Origin: Bin87 sp965232895
Lineage (GTDB): Bacteria; Chloroflexota; Dehalococcoidia; Lucifugimonadales; UBA3495
Assembly (NCBI GenBank): GCA_965232895.1
Contig: OZ247430.1
Coordinates: 3,844,001-3,908,000 of the forward strand
DNA length: 64,000 bases
Direction: 5' to 3'
This document shows positions 25,121 through 33,492 of this stretch, piece after piece; position 1 is the stretch's first letter, and the number at the start of each line of letters is the position of its first letter. The notes under the pieces were generated by a model that ran no database searches, was not told the DNA's origin, and saw only the letters and a list, made by a program, of their open reading frames with translations. The translations under genes were made by a program, and so were the position numbers.

Positions 25121-26293
25121 CTACGCGCTCCGGTTGGCGTAGTCCTCGCGCGCCCGGTCCAGCGCTCGGGACCGGCCGGCCATCAGCTGCTCGTTGCGTT
25201 CGTAGGCCCATTTGTTGGACGCGATTGTCGCTTCGGCCGAGCCCTGGAAGTGTGGCATTACATGGCGCGCCATCAACTCGTAGCTGTGGAGCATGTGCTC
25301 CCGGGCGGCCCAGTCCACGGTCTGCACCATGAACGATCCAAAACCGCCGCTTCGTTCTTCGAGCCGTTTGATCCCCTCGATGCAGTCGTCGGGCGTTCCG
25401 ATGATCCACGCACCGCGTTCGGCCAGCACGTCGATTATCTTGTCCGGCGGACCATCGACCACTGCCGGCCGCCCCATGGTGTGCTCGAAGTATTCGCGCT
25501 GATACCTGCCGGCGCCGACCCGCGCCTGCTCAAAGGCATCCTTGCGCGTGTCCGCCAGGTGAACCGGCAAGACTAGCCGCCAGTCGAAACGGTCGACGGT
25601 CTGGTTGTGTTCTGCGGCCGATTCCTCGCAGATGTCCCACAGTTCGCTCAGGTCGATCCCCTGCGGTGCGGCCGGATCCCGCGGCGTCGTGATCGTAAGC
25701 ACCGACGCTCCGTGTTTGCCGGCGAGAGCCACTCCGGATGGAGTCTGCACTGAGGCCACCGAAATGGGCATGTGCGGGGTCTGGTATGGGCGCAACTGCA
25801 GCATGGCTTCGTTCAGCTCAAACCAGTCGCTCTTGTGGGTGATCGGTTCCTTTTCGGTGAAAAGCCGCATGATGACGCCCAGGGCCTCGTCCATGCGCAG
25901 GCGCTGCTTGGTGGGGTCGATGCCCATCATGTAGGCGTCGCCTGGCAAGGCTCCCGGACCCACCCCCAGCATCACTCGTCCCCGGGTCATGTGGTCGAGC
26001 TGGGTCATCCAGTTGGCGACCATGAACGGGTGGTGATACGGAAGGCTTACCACGCCCGTCCCCAGCTTGATGTGCTTGGTGCGGTCGGCGGCGACTCCGA
26101 TGAAGATCTCCGGCGAGGAGATGATCTCCCAACCGGCGCTGTGGTGCTCGCCAATCCAGGCCTCATCGAATCCCAGGTAATCGAGCCACTGCACCAACTC
26201 CATGTCGCGTTCCAACGCCAGGGTCGGATTCTCGCCGGCGCGGTGAAATGGGCCCATAAAGATGCCAAACTTCATGCGGTCGGGTAATGCCAT
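25121..26293 (-). CDS. LLM-class (luciferase-like) flavin-dependent monooxygenase
   Basis: About 390 residues from ATG 26293 with GAGGAGGAGG upstream. TIM-barrel luciferase-like fold: KFGIFMGPFHRAGENP at the N-terminus, DEAWIGEHHSAGWE, KLGTGVVSLPYHHP, RVMLGVGPGALPGDAYMMG and a IIGTPDDCIEGIKRL segment. Closest in feel to limonene-monooxygenase/alkanal-monooxygenase-like FMN enzymes, abundant in SAR202-type Chloroflexota. It needs a separate flavin reductase. Substrate unknown. Confidence 0.92.
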   Translation of the reverse strand: MALPDRMKFGIFMGPFHRAGENPTLALERDMELVQWLDYLGFDEAWIGEHHSAGWEIISSPEIFIGVAADRTKHIKLGTGVVSLPYHHPFMVANWMTQLDHMTRGRVMLGVGPGALPGDAYMMGIDPTKQRLRMDEALGVIMRLFTEKEPITHKSDWFELNEAMLQLRPYQTPHMPISVASVQTPSGVALAGKHGASVLTITTPRDPAAPQGIDLSELWDICEESAAEHNQTVDRFDWRLVLPVHLADTRKDAFEQARVGAGRYQREYFEHTMGRPAVVDGPPDKIIDVLAERGAWIIGTPDDCIEGIKRLEERSGGFGSFMVQTVDWAAREHMLHSYELMARHVMPHFQGSAEATIASNKWAYERNEQLMAGRSRALDRAREDYANRSA

Positions 26294-26466
26294 TGGGGAG
26301 CCTCCTCCTCGTCCGCTGCCTGCGGATGCGTTACAAAGAGCCGATGCGCGAATGCGACGAACGCCGCCGCAGCATAGGCGCTTCGTAGAACCCATGGGTT
26401 GAAAATGCTAGCCGCATTATATGGGCCGAGGCCGGCGGCGGCAAGCGACGCCCGGTTAACGACCGG

Positions 26467-26472
26467 TATAAT
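26467..26472 (+). promoter_or_regulatory. Candidate -10 box for the unknown two-gene cassette
   Basis: A perfect TATAAT lies 42 bases before the ATG at 26514; no -35 match is evident. Confidence 0.35.
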
Positions 26473-26513
26473 CGCAACCCCTTCATTGGACAACTTACAC
26501 TGAGGTCAACCCT

Positions 26514-27125
26514 ATGACGAACATTATCCAACGCGCTGTCGCGCTCAACAGTCAGAACCAACTGCGGAACGCCGACCGACAGGCCCGGGAATGGGCAATT
26601 GCCCATGCCGGCGCTCACAGAAGCCAGGCCGGCAAAGAGTTAGGAGGGTCATTGCCGTACCGGGAGTGGAAAAAGAATAACCTGACGATCCGCATCTCAA
26701 AGCTGTCAACTGGCTCTTTCAAGCAAGTTCAGCTGGTCAGTGTCAAGTATGAACCCGCTGGCGATGCCGAGCCTTACGTCGCTTTTGTCGTAATCTATAG
26801 TTCCGAAGAAGGGCGGCGTAGTGGACACTGCATATCGGTTTCGTCGGTGCCTGATACCCTGGTCAGAGCTGAACTCCCGTGGGACGATAAGGCCGGGCCA
26901 GTTGGCCTTGAGAGGTTGATTGAATCCATCAGCTCCGACCAGTCCCGCCCTGTCGTTTCTGCCGATGGTTCTCGAACCGTGGCCACCATCGACGACCTGT
27001 TCGACATTCACGATACTGCAATCGTGTTGACTGAAGACGGGCAGCGCGAAGCCGAATTTCAGGAACTGGCGGACAGTTACAGCGATTGGCTTCCGCGGTC
27101 GCCATCAACGCTTCCGAGCAGATAG
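26514..27125 (+). CDS. Unrecognised protein, first gene of a two-gene cassette
   Basis: 203 residues, no family recognised and no signal peptide or membrane helix. The N-terminal 35 residues are rich in Asn, Gln and Arg (IIQRAVALNSQNQLRNADRQ), followed by a mixed alpha/beta region with strands such as KQVQLVSVKYEP and PYVAFVVIYSSEE. It overlaps the next gene by 40 bases in another frame, so the two are likely one transcript. GC is lower than in flanking metabolic genes, which suggests an accessory insertion. Confidence 0.6.
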   Translation: MTNIIQRAVALNSQNQLRNADRQAREWAIAHAGAHRSQAGKELGGSLPYREWKKNNLTIRISKLSTGSFKQVQLVSVKYEPAGDAEPYVAFVVIYSSEEGRRSGHCISVSSVPDTLVRAELPWDDKAGPVGLERLIESISSDQSRPVVSADGSRTVATIDDLFDIHDTAIVLTEDGQREAEFQELADSYSDWLPRSPSTLPSR

Positions 27126-28090
27126 CTATAAGCCGCGAGTTGCCCGATCATCAGTTGGCCCCATGGGTGCGGGCGAAGATCGCTCTCTTTTCACGCTATG
27201 CAGACTCCAACGGCGTCCGCCTCCTCATGGTGGAAACCGACTGCGCTCGAGCAGCATCTTTCGTCAGCGAAGAGCGTGATCGCGACCTGAACAACGTTGC
27301 GGGACGCAATGCTCTCGAATTGTTGCAGTTGATGGAATCCGTTTCCGTTATGATGCTGATTTCGATGTCAACAGACGCCAAAGACATAGCTGACGCATTG
27401 GTGGAAACTTCAACGAATCTGCAAACCGAGTCGGAGGAAACGAATGCTTCAGATGATGTCACGGCGCAGCAGCGTATCTACCTCCTGGAAGATCGGCTGA
27501 GCGAAGCTCGCGACACCATTGCAGAACTTCGCGAACGTCTGGCGCAATATGAAAACTATGCCAGCGCCATCCCTGACGAAGCGGACGCCAACGCCAGCAC
27601 ATCCACTGACCTCTCGCCGGAAGCCGCCGCCGATAGCAACCGGCACACCGCAGTTCTGGACGCTATTACCGACCCGGACCGTTTCTCCCGTCTGCGCTTC
27701 CTGACTAACTTCGACAGAGCCCTGAGCGACTACGGCAAGCCTCGTCCCAGCGGAACCGAAATTGTTGCCGCGCTAGATGCCATCAACAAGTTGGCCCAGG
27801 CCTGGTACAACACACCCAGCGGCAACATCGGTCCTTGGGACAACTACTTCAATCATCTCACTGGCTGGTCTCACGCTAACGGGGAGTCCGACTTCACAAT
27901 GTCACGTTACGGCGACAAACGGTCCTTCAGTGACCAGGAGCACGGGCGGCTGGTTACCATTGAACGCCACCTCACTTACCGCGGCTCCAGCAGCGGCCTG
28001 CAAATTTACTTTGATCGGGACGACATCACCGACACCTTCATCGTCGGATACATCGGCGAGCATCTGCCCTACGCCACCAACCGCTCCTGA
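27086..28090 (+). CDS. Unrecognised protein with central coiled coil, second gene of the cassette
   Basis: Up to 334 residues from TTG 27086, though a later start is possible. The N-terminal part is helical, a coiled coil is seen at about 130-160 (RIYLLEDRLSEARDTIAELRERLAQYE), then an acidic low-complexity linker, then a compact C-terminal domain (about 190-334) with Trp/Tyr-rich GPWDNYFNHLTGWSHANG and HGRLVTIERHLTYRG. No known motif. The overlap with the first gene suggests a coupled pair; an antiphage or toxin-antitoxin role would be a guess. Confidence 0.6.
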   Translation: MASAVAINASEQIAISRELPDHQLAPWVRAKIALFSRYADSNGVRLLMVETDCARAASFVSEERDRDLNNVAGRNALELLQLMESVSVMMLISMSTDAKDIADALVETSTNLQTESEETNASDDVTAQQRIYLLEDRLSEARDTIAELRERLAQYENYASAIPDEADANASTSTDLSPEAAADSNRHTAVLDAITDPDRFSRLRFLTNFDRALSDYGKPRPSGTEIVAALDAINKLAQAWYNTPSGNIGPWDNYFNHLTGWSHANGESDFTMSRYGDKRSFSDQEHGRLVTIERHLTYRGSSSGLQIYFDRDDITDTFIVGYIGEHLPYATNRS

Positions 28091-28170
28091 TGACTCAACA
28101 ACTGCGCCGGAGTTCCAGCAGCAACTCCGGCGCGAACGCAGAACCGGCGGCAAGTACACGATAAGGCCCG

Positions 28171-29106
28171 CTAGCCGACCAGCGGCAACCCTTCGTCAGC
28201 GCGCACCTCGTTGATGATTTCCAGCACCCGTTGCTGCAGCGGCGGGTAGGATAGCTCGAACTCCGTCAGGAGCCGGCTGTTGTCGACCAGGTAGTTGCCG
28301 GAGTGCTCCCGGCCGCCGGGGTTGTCGAAGGAAATTTGGGCGTCCGGCAGGTAGCCGCGCACGATGTCGGCCAGATCGCCGAGGCTGATCGGAGTGCCGC
28401 CGGAGTTGTACACCTGCTGCTCGCTGCTGTCCACCAGCGACACGCGCACGAAGGCTTCGGCAATGTCCTCCACGTGGATGGGCAGACGCATCATTTCCTG
28501 GTACGGGAAGCTGACGGGCTCGCCGCGAGCGGGCAGGGTTACGCAGCGCACGTGGTCCACGGATCCGCGAACCTTGTCGGGTCCGGTGACGTTGGCCGGC
28601 CGGATACCGGAGATGGACATGCCGTAGTTCTCGTTGAACATCTTGGCCTGAAACTCGTTGAAGATCTTGTGCGTCGCGTACTGGCTGTCCCCGTAGGTCG
28701 CCTCGTCCTCGTTGATCTCACGGTCGCCGAAGTTGGACTGCTGCCCGCTCACGGCCACCGAGCTGGCATAAACAATCCGGTTCACGCCGAGCAGGCGGCC
28801 GGCCTCGAAGCAGTTGTCCATGCCGAGGATGTTCAGGCGCATCTGGTGGTGCGGGTTGCCCTCGCCGCCGCCCAGCAGGTAGGCCAGGTTGATGATGCGG
28901 TCGGGCTGCGATTCGACGATGGCGCGGGTGACCTGCTCGAAATCGGTGATGTCCACTCTGGAGCTGCGCACCACGCCGGCGTCCACGCCGGGAATGTCGG
29001 GCAGCGGGTTGATGTCGGTGGCGTACACGTCCTCGCCGCGCTCCACCAGCTTGCGGACCACGCGCGGGCCGATGAAACCGGATGCTCCCAAGACCAGAAC
29101 CGTCAT
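28171..29106 (-). CDS. NAD-dependent epimerase/dehydratase (extended SDR)
   Basis: 311 residues. The Rossmann motif GASGFIG is at about 7-13 (TVLVLGASGFIG), a VDITD loop follows, then NLAYLLGGG, YASSVAV, the YxxxK catalytic pair in YATHKIFNE and the RPANVTGPDK region. Nucleotide-sugar epimerase-like, though the extended SDR family is broad; no glycosylation genes are adjacent. GGAGG precedes the ATG. Confidence 0.9.
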   Translation of the reverse strand: MTVLVLGASGFIGPRVVRKLVERGEDVYATDINPLPDIPGVDAGVVRSSRVDITDFEQVTRAIVESQPDRIINLAYLLGGGEGNPHHQMRLNILGMDNCFEAGRLLGVNRIVYASSVAVSGQQSNFGDREINEDEATYGDSQYATHKIFNEFQAKMFNENYGMSISGIRPANVTGPDKVRGSVDHVRCVTLPARGEPVSFPYQEMMRLPIHVEDIAEAFVRVSLVDSSEQQVYNSGGTPISLGDLADIVRGYLPDAQISFDNPGGREHSGNYLVDNSRLLTEFELSYPPLQQRVLEIINEVRADEGLPLVG

Positions 29107-29188
29107 GTCTGCACCTCCAGATGCGTCATAATCAAACCTGATGCGGCGCTGCCACCGCAGTTGTCGAAAGGGGTGCTGCTGCCCTGCG

Positions 29189-30028
29189 TTACCGGCGCAC
29201 GGCCACGAAGAACAGCCGCCGGAACGGATACAGGGTCACCCCGTCCGACCGCCTGGGGTATTCAACGTTCAACCGGCGCCGGTACTCGGCCAGATAGATT
29301 TCTCTTTCGCCGTCTTCCAGGCCGTTGAGAATGGGACGCAGGCCGGTTCCGGTTACCCATTCGAGCACGGCGTCATCTCCGGTCAATACGTGCTGGTACT
29401 CCGTGGTCCAGACATCCAGGTGGCTGGCCTCGGGCGCCAGCAGGTCGTAGTAGAAGTCCGGATCCTGGACCCAGCGGTTCCCCACGGCGGAACGCAGTTC
29501 GGCTGATCCGACGGGTCGGCCACCTTCGCCTCCGTTGTCGAGGGTTTCGCGCATGATCTGGTGCGACCGCATGTCCCACGAGAGGGGCGCCTGGATCGCC
29601 AGACAACCGCCTGACGGCAGCATGCTCCACAGGCGTGGCACCAACTCCTGGTGGTCGGGCACCCACTGGATCACGGCGTTGGAAAAGAACACCGATGGCG
29701 TTTCTGCCGGTTGCCATCCGGCCAGATCTCCCTGCTCCCAACGGACCCGGCTCGTTCCGGCTCCGTTGCCCGATTCGGCAGCCTGCGCCAGCATCTCGGG
29801 GGAATTATCCATGCCGATGACTTCGGCCTGGGGCCAACGGTCGGCCAGCAGGCGGGTCACGTTGCCGCTGCCGCACCCGAGGTCGTAGATCACCTGGGGG
29901 CGCTCCAACGGGATGCGTCCCATCAGGTCAAGCGCCGGACGCACGCGGTGGTCCGCGAACTTCAGATACTGACCCGGGTCCCACGATTCTCCGGCCAAAT
30001 CACGCTGGTGGGGGGTTGCTTGCGTCAT
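29189..30028 (-). CDS. Trans-aconitate 2-methyltransferase-like SAM methyltransferase
   Basis: 279 residues. The N-terminus SWDPGQYLKFADHRVRPALDL and SAM motif VIYDLGCGSGNVTRLLADRWP are those of Tam, which methylates trans-aconitate to protect aconitase. Later stretches FFSNAVIQWVPDHQELVPRL and the LAIQAPLSWDMRSHQ region also fit. The family is highly probable, the exact substrate slightly less so. Confidence 0.87.
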   Translation of the reverse strand: MTQATPHQRDLAGESWDPGQYLKFADHRVRPALDLMGRIPLERPQVIYDLGCGSGNVTRLLADRWPQAEVIGMDNSPEMLAQAAESGNGAGTSRVRWEQGDLAGWQPAETPSVFFSNAVIQWVPDHQELVPRLWSMLPSGGCLAIQAPLSWDMRSHQIMRETLDNGGEGGRPVGSAELRSAVGNRWVQDPDFYYDLLAPEASHLDVWTTEYQHVLTGDDAVLEWVTGTGLRPILNGLEDGEREIYLAEYRRRLNVEYPRRSDGVTLYPFRRLFFVAVRR

Positions 30029-30136
30029 TTTGAGTTGCTCACTCCCGACTTCAGGCTGAACGTGCGGCGAGTATAGGCACGCGGGATTCGAGCGTCAACC
30101 AAGCGTTGTATCCGTTGCGCCGCCGACGCCGCAGGA

Positions 30137-31450
30137 TCAGCGTCCTTCCAGCGCCACGAGCCTTCCGTCCGTCGTGGGTAAATACAGCGTTCGTCCCGAC
30201 ACCGACGGCGCTGCCGACAGCGGGTGATCGCCGGCGTCGTGCTTCCATTTTGCTTCGCCGGCGCCCACCGCCAGGCCGTGGAGCGTCCCGTCGGCCGTGC
30301 CCAGTACCAGGGTGTCGCCCGCGATGACGGGTTCGGCGGCGACTTCGGCGTCCAGTTGAGCCGTCCAGGCCACGGATCCATCGTGGCCGTTGAAGGCAGT
30401 TACCTGGGATGCTTCGTTGATCACCAACAGTTTTCCGTCGGCGTAGGCCGGGCTGTATTTGACCTTCCCGCGCGCCGAACCGACCCACATCGAGCCCGTT
30501 TGCCGGGGCGGGTCTGAGCGCAGGCGCCAGGCGAAGAAGTTGAACTTGGCCACGTAGGCGAAGCGACTGAAAGGCCGGCTGACGGCTGAAGGATCCACAG
30601 CCCAGACCCCGCCGCGGTTGGTGGCAAAAAAAGCCCGACCGTCGGCGATGACCGGCCCGCCGGCCACGGGCGTACCTGAGTAGAACACCAGGAGTCGGCG
30701 TCCCGTTGCCGGGTCGACCGTGATGAAGCGTTCTCCCAGTGAGGTCGCGGCTACGACCGCGCCATCGGTCGAGGGATGGGCGACCACCCAGCCGTTGGCG
30801 TCGGCGGACCAACGCGGTGTCCCGGTGGCGGCGTCCAGCGCTTCCAGCGTCCCATTGGTCGACCCGATGTACAGCGTACCGTCCGACACTATCGGCGAGC
30901 CCAGCACGATGTTCCCCAGGTCACGCTCCCAGCGCACCTCACCCGTGCTTCGGTCCAATGCAAGCGCGCGATGGTCGCGCGTGCCCAGGTACACCAGGTC
31001 TTCGGCCACAGCCGGAGCGCTGTCCGAGGGCGAGCCGATGTCGCGTGTCCAGACCGGTTCGCCGTCGTTGGCGTCCAGGGAAACCACAAACCCGTTTTCG
31101 GTGGCGAAGAACAGCCGGTCGCCCACCACGGCCGGCGTTCCCAGCACGGTCCCGGGGGTATCGATCTCCCACCGGATGGAAAAAGGGGGAGCCGGCGCGG
31201 CTTCCGGCGACCAGCCGGCGCCGCCCGGGTTTCCCCGGACCGAAGCCCAATCGTGGGGGCCGTCCGAAGTCGTGTGCGCGGAGGTCGCCGGCGGTGGAGG
31301 ATTCAGCAAGGGCCAAAGCTGGTAAGCGCGAACCGACCACAGCGCCAGCAGGAGCAGGATGATCAGGCCAAGAGCCAGCCAAATCCGGATACTGCGAAAC
31401 CGCCAGCCTCTTCGGCTGACGGTTTCATCGTAGATTCGGGATCGACGCAC
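30137..31450 (-). CDS. Membrane-anchored PQQ-like beta-propeller repeat protein
   Basis: Up to 437 residues from a GTG; the start is uncertain. A single transmembrane anchor (about 25-42, rich in Leu) precedes a Pro-rich linker and an extracytoplasmic eight-bladed-type propeller of BamB/PQQ repeats: LDANDGEPVW, LDRSTGEVRW, LDAATGTPRW, a FNGHDGSVAW blade and others. PQQ-binding and calcium residues of true dehydrogenases are not seen, so it is probably a binding or scaffold protein. Downstream of the ABC permeases on the same strand. Confidence 0.85.
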   Translation of the reverse strand: MRRSRIYDETVSRRGWRFRSIRIWLALGLIILLLLALWSVRAYQLWPLLNPPPPATSAHTTSDGPHDWASVRGNPGGAGWSPEAAPAPPFSIRWEIDTPGTVLGTPAVVGDRLFFATENGFVVSLDANDGEPVWTRDIGSPSDSAPAVAEDLVYLGTRDHRALALDRSTGEVRWERDLGNIVLGSPIVSDGTLYIGSTNGTLEALDAATGTPRWSADANGWVVAHPSTDGAVVAATSLGERFITVDPATGRRLLVFYSGTPVAGGPVIADGRAFFATNRGGVWAVDPSAVSRPFSRFAYVAKFNFFAWRLRSDPPRQTGSMWVGSARGKVKYSPAYADGKLLVINEASQVTAFNGHDGSVAWTAQLDAEVAAEPVIAGDTLVLGTADGTLHGLAVGAGEAKWKHDAGDHPLSAAPSVSGRTLYLPTTDGRLVALEGR

Positions 31451-31482
31451 CGGTCGATTCTGCGTGTTTTCGCGGGGACCGG

Positions 31483-32409
31483 TTACGTGCGTCCCCGCAG
31501 CTTGGGGTCCAGCGCGTCACGGATCGAATCGCCGAACAGGTTGAAGGCGAGCACGGTGATGGTGATCGCCAACCCGGGGAACATGACCATCCACCATCGC
31601 GGGAACAACCCGGCCGACACAGTTCCGCCGAGCATGTTGCCCCAGGTGGCGGTGGGCAACGGTACGCCAACTCCGAGGAACCCCAGGGATGCTTCGAGGA
31701 TGATCACCGATCCCAGGTGCGCCGTCGCCAGCACCAGCCAGGGCGCGACACACTGGGGGGCGATGTGCCGCACCATCACGCGGGTGCCCGATGCGCCGAT
31801 GGCCTGGGCAGCGTCCACGTAGGCGTTTTCCTTCACGCTGAGGGTTACCGACCGGACTACTCTCACCGATAACGGTACGCGCGTGATGCTGATCGCGACG
31901 ATCACGGTCCACACGCCGGCCCCCATCGCCAGCACCAGCAGCATGGCCAGGATGAGCGTTGGGAACGACATCAACAGTTCGAGGAACCGCTGGCTGTACA
32001 TGTCAAATCGGCCGCCGATGTAGCCCGTGGCGACACCCCAAGCGGCGCCGAAGAGGTCACCCACCATGACGGCCATGAAGGCGACGAAGAGCGAAACACG
32101 CGCGCCGTGGATGATCCGGCTGTACAGGTCACGGCCGATGTCGTCGGTGCCCAGCCAATGATCGGCGGTCGGAGCTTCCCGCAACGACTTGAAATCGGCG
32201 TCGAGGATGGGGTCATGGGTCGCGACCACGGGAGCGAATATGGCAACGGAAAGGATGACGATGATCAGAATCCCGCTGACCGCGCCCACCGGGTTACGCC
32301 GGGAAAAATGGACAATGCCAACGAGCCACCCGTCCCGGCGGGGTTCGGCCCGCGGGTCTAGAATTGCGCCGGTTGGTTCGGCGATGCTGGGTCGGTCTGC
32401 CTGTGCCAC
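31483..32409 (-). CDS. Dipeptide/oligopeptide-type ABC transporter permease (DppC-like)
   Basis: 308 residues. An N-terminal membrane helix, the HWLGTDDIGRDLYSRIIHGAR motif region shared by DppC/OppC, and the EAA loop (AAQAIGASGTRVMVRHIAP) that contacts the ATPase. Forms a heterodimer with the product of 32437-33393. The ATP-binding subunits are not in this window. Confidence 0.95.
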   Translation of the reverse strand: MAQADRPSIAEPTGAILDPRAEPRRDGWLVGIVHFSRRNPVGAVSGILIIVILSVAIFAPVVATHDPILDADFKSLREAPTADHWLGTDDIGRDLYSRIIHGARVSLFVAFMAVMVGDLFGAAWGVATGYIGGRFDMYSQRFLELLMSFPTLILAMLLVLAMGAGVWTVIVAISITRVPLSVRVVRSVTLSVKENAYVDAAQAIGASGTRVMVRHIAPQCVAPWLVLATAHLGSVIILEASLGFLGVGVPLPTATWGNMLGGTVSAGLFPRWWMVMFPGLAITITVLAFNLFGDSIRDALDPKLRGRT

Positions 32410-32436
32410 GGATTTGCTCCTGAACGCGCCTGGGGA

Positions 32437-33393
32437 TTAGCTGTACCGGATGCGGGGGTCAATCCAAGCGTAAGAAATGTCCACGAGCAGATTGGTCACG
32501 ACGAAAATGATCCCGTAGAGCAGAACCAGATTCTGGATCACGACATAGTCCCGTTCGAGGAAAGCGAACACCAGCGTCCGGCCAAGCCCGGGAACTCCGA
32601 AGGCCTGTTCGACCGCGACCGACCCGCCGATCAGAAAACCGAGCAGGACGCCGGACAGGGTAATCACCGGCATGATGGCGTTGCGGAGAGCGTGGCGGGC
32701 AATGACCATCCGTTCCGCCAGGCCCTTGGCCCGTGCCGTCCGAATGTAGTCCTCATGAATGGTCTCCAGCAGGGCAGATCTGGCCATGCGCGACACATAG
32801 GCCGCCTGGCCGATGCCCAGCACCAGCGCCGGGCCCCACACGATCTGCAGGTTTTGCCACGGGTTCTCCCAGATGTTGATTACCTCCAGGGGCGCTTTCC
32901 ACTGGAAGCTTAACACGAGCACAAGAACGATCAGCGTCCCCAGCCAGAAGTTGGGAATCGCGAGGAACAGGATCGAAAAGAATCGCCCGGCGTAGTCAAG
33001 CGCACTGTTCCGTTTCATGGCGGCGATAATGCCAACCGGCAGTCCGATCACCCAGGACAGGATCACCGAGACGATGGCGATCTCGAGGGTAATGGGTCCG
33101 CGGCTCTTGATCAGGTCCATCACGGAACTGGACCGCCAGAACGACTGGCCCAACTTGAGCGTGACGATATCCTTCAACCAGTCCACGTACTGCAGGTGGA
33201 TCGGTTTGTCGAGGCCCAGACTCGCGATGATGCGCGCGCGGTCCTCTTCGCTCAGCTGCAGCGTACCCTCTTCGCCGAACATCACCGTCAGCACGTCGCC
33301 CGGCAGAATGCGCATCACCAGGAAGATGATAATGGTCAATCCGATCAGGGCGGGGATGGCCAATAGCACCCGGCGCAGGACGTATTTATGCAT
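32437..33393 (-). CDS. Dipeptide/oligopeptide-type ABC transporter permease (DppB-like)
   Basis: 318 residues. N-terminus YVLRRVLLAIPALIGLTIII with MRILPGD is characteristic of DppB/OppB, six helices are visible, and the EAA loop is in YIRTARAKGLAERMVIARHAL. Separated by 27 bases from the DppC-like gene. A hairpin precedes it, between it and the binding-protein gene. Confidence 0.95.
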   Translation of the reverse strand: MHKYVLRRVLLAIPALIGLTIIIFLVMRILPGDVLTVMFGEEGTLQLSEEDRARIIASLGLDKPIHLQYVDWLKDIVTLKLGQSFWRSSSVMDLIKSRGPITLEIAIVSVILSWVIGLPVGIIAAMKRNSALDYAGRFFSILFLAIPNFWLGTLIVLVLVLSFQWKAPLEVINIWENPWQNLQIVWGPALVLGIGQAAYVSRMARSALLETIHEDYIRTARAKGLAERMVIARHALRNAIMPVITLSGVLLGFLIGGSVAVEQAFGVPGLGRTLVFAFLERDYVVIQNLVLLYGIIFVVTNLLVDISYAWIDPRIRYS

Positions 33394-33446
33394 GGTCTCC
33401 GGCCTCGGGGACGTTACGCGAGTGACAATTGCTGTCGGTGGCTATC

Positions 33447-33468
33447 GGGGCGGGAATATCCCCGCCCC
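33447..33468 (-). terminator. Intercistronic hairpin between the binding-protein and permease genes
   Basis: GGGGCGGG, a 6-base loop, and CCCGCCCC form an 8-bp GC stem in the 99-base gap. There is no T-run. Such hairpins commonly allow higher levels of the binding protein than of the permeases. Confidence 0.55.
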
Positions 33469-33492
33469 GTCATGTGGTAACCCATCGTTCGA

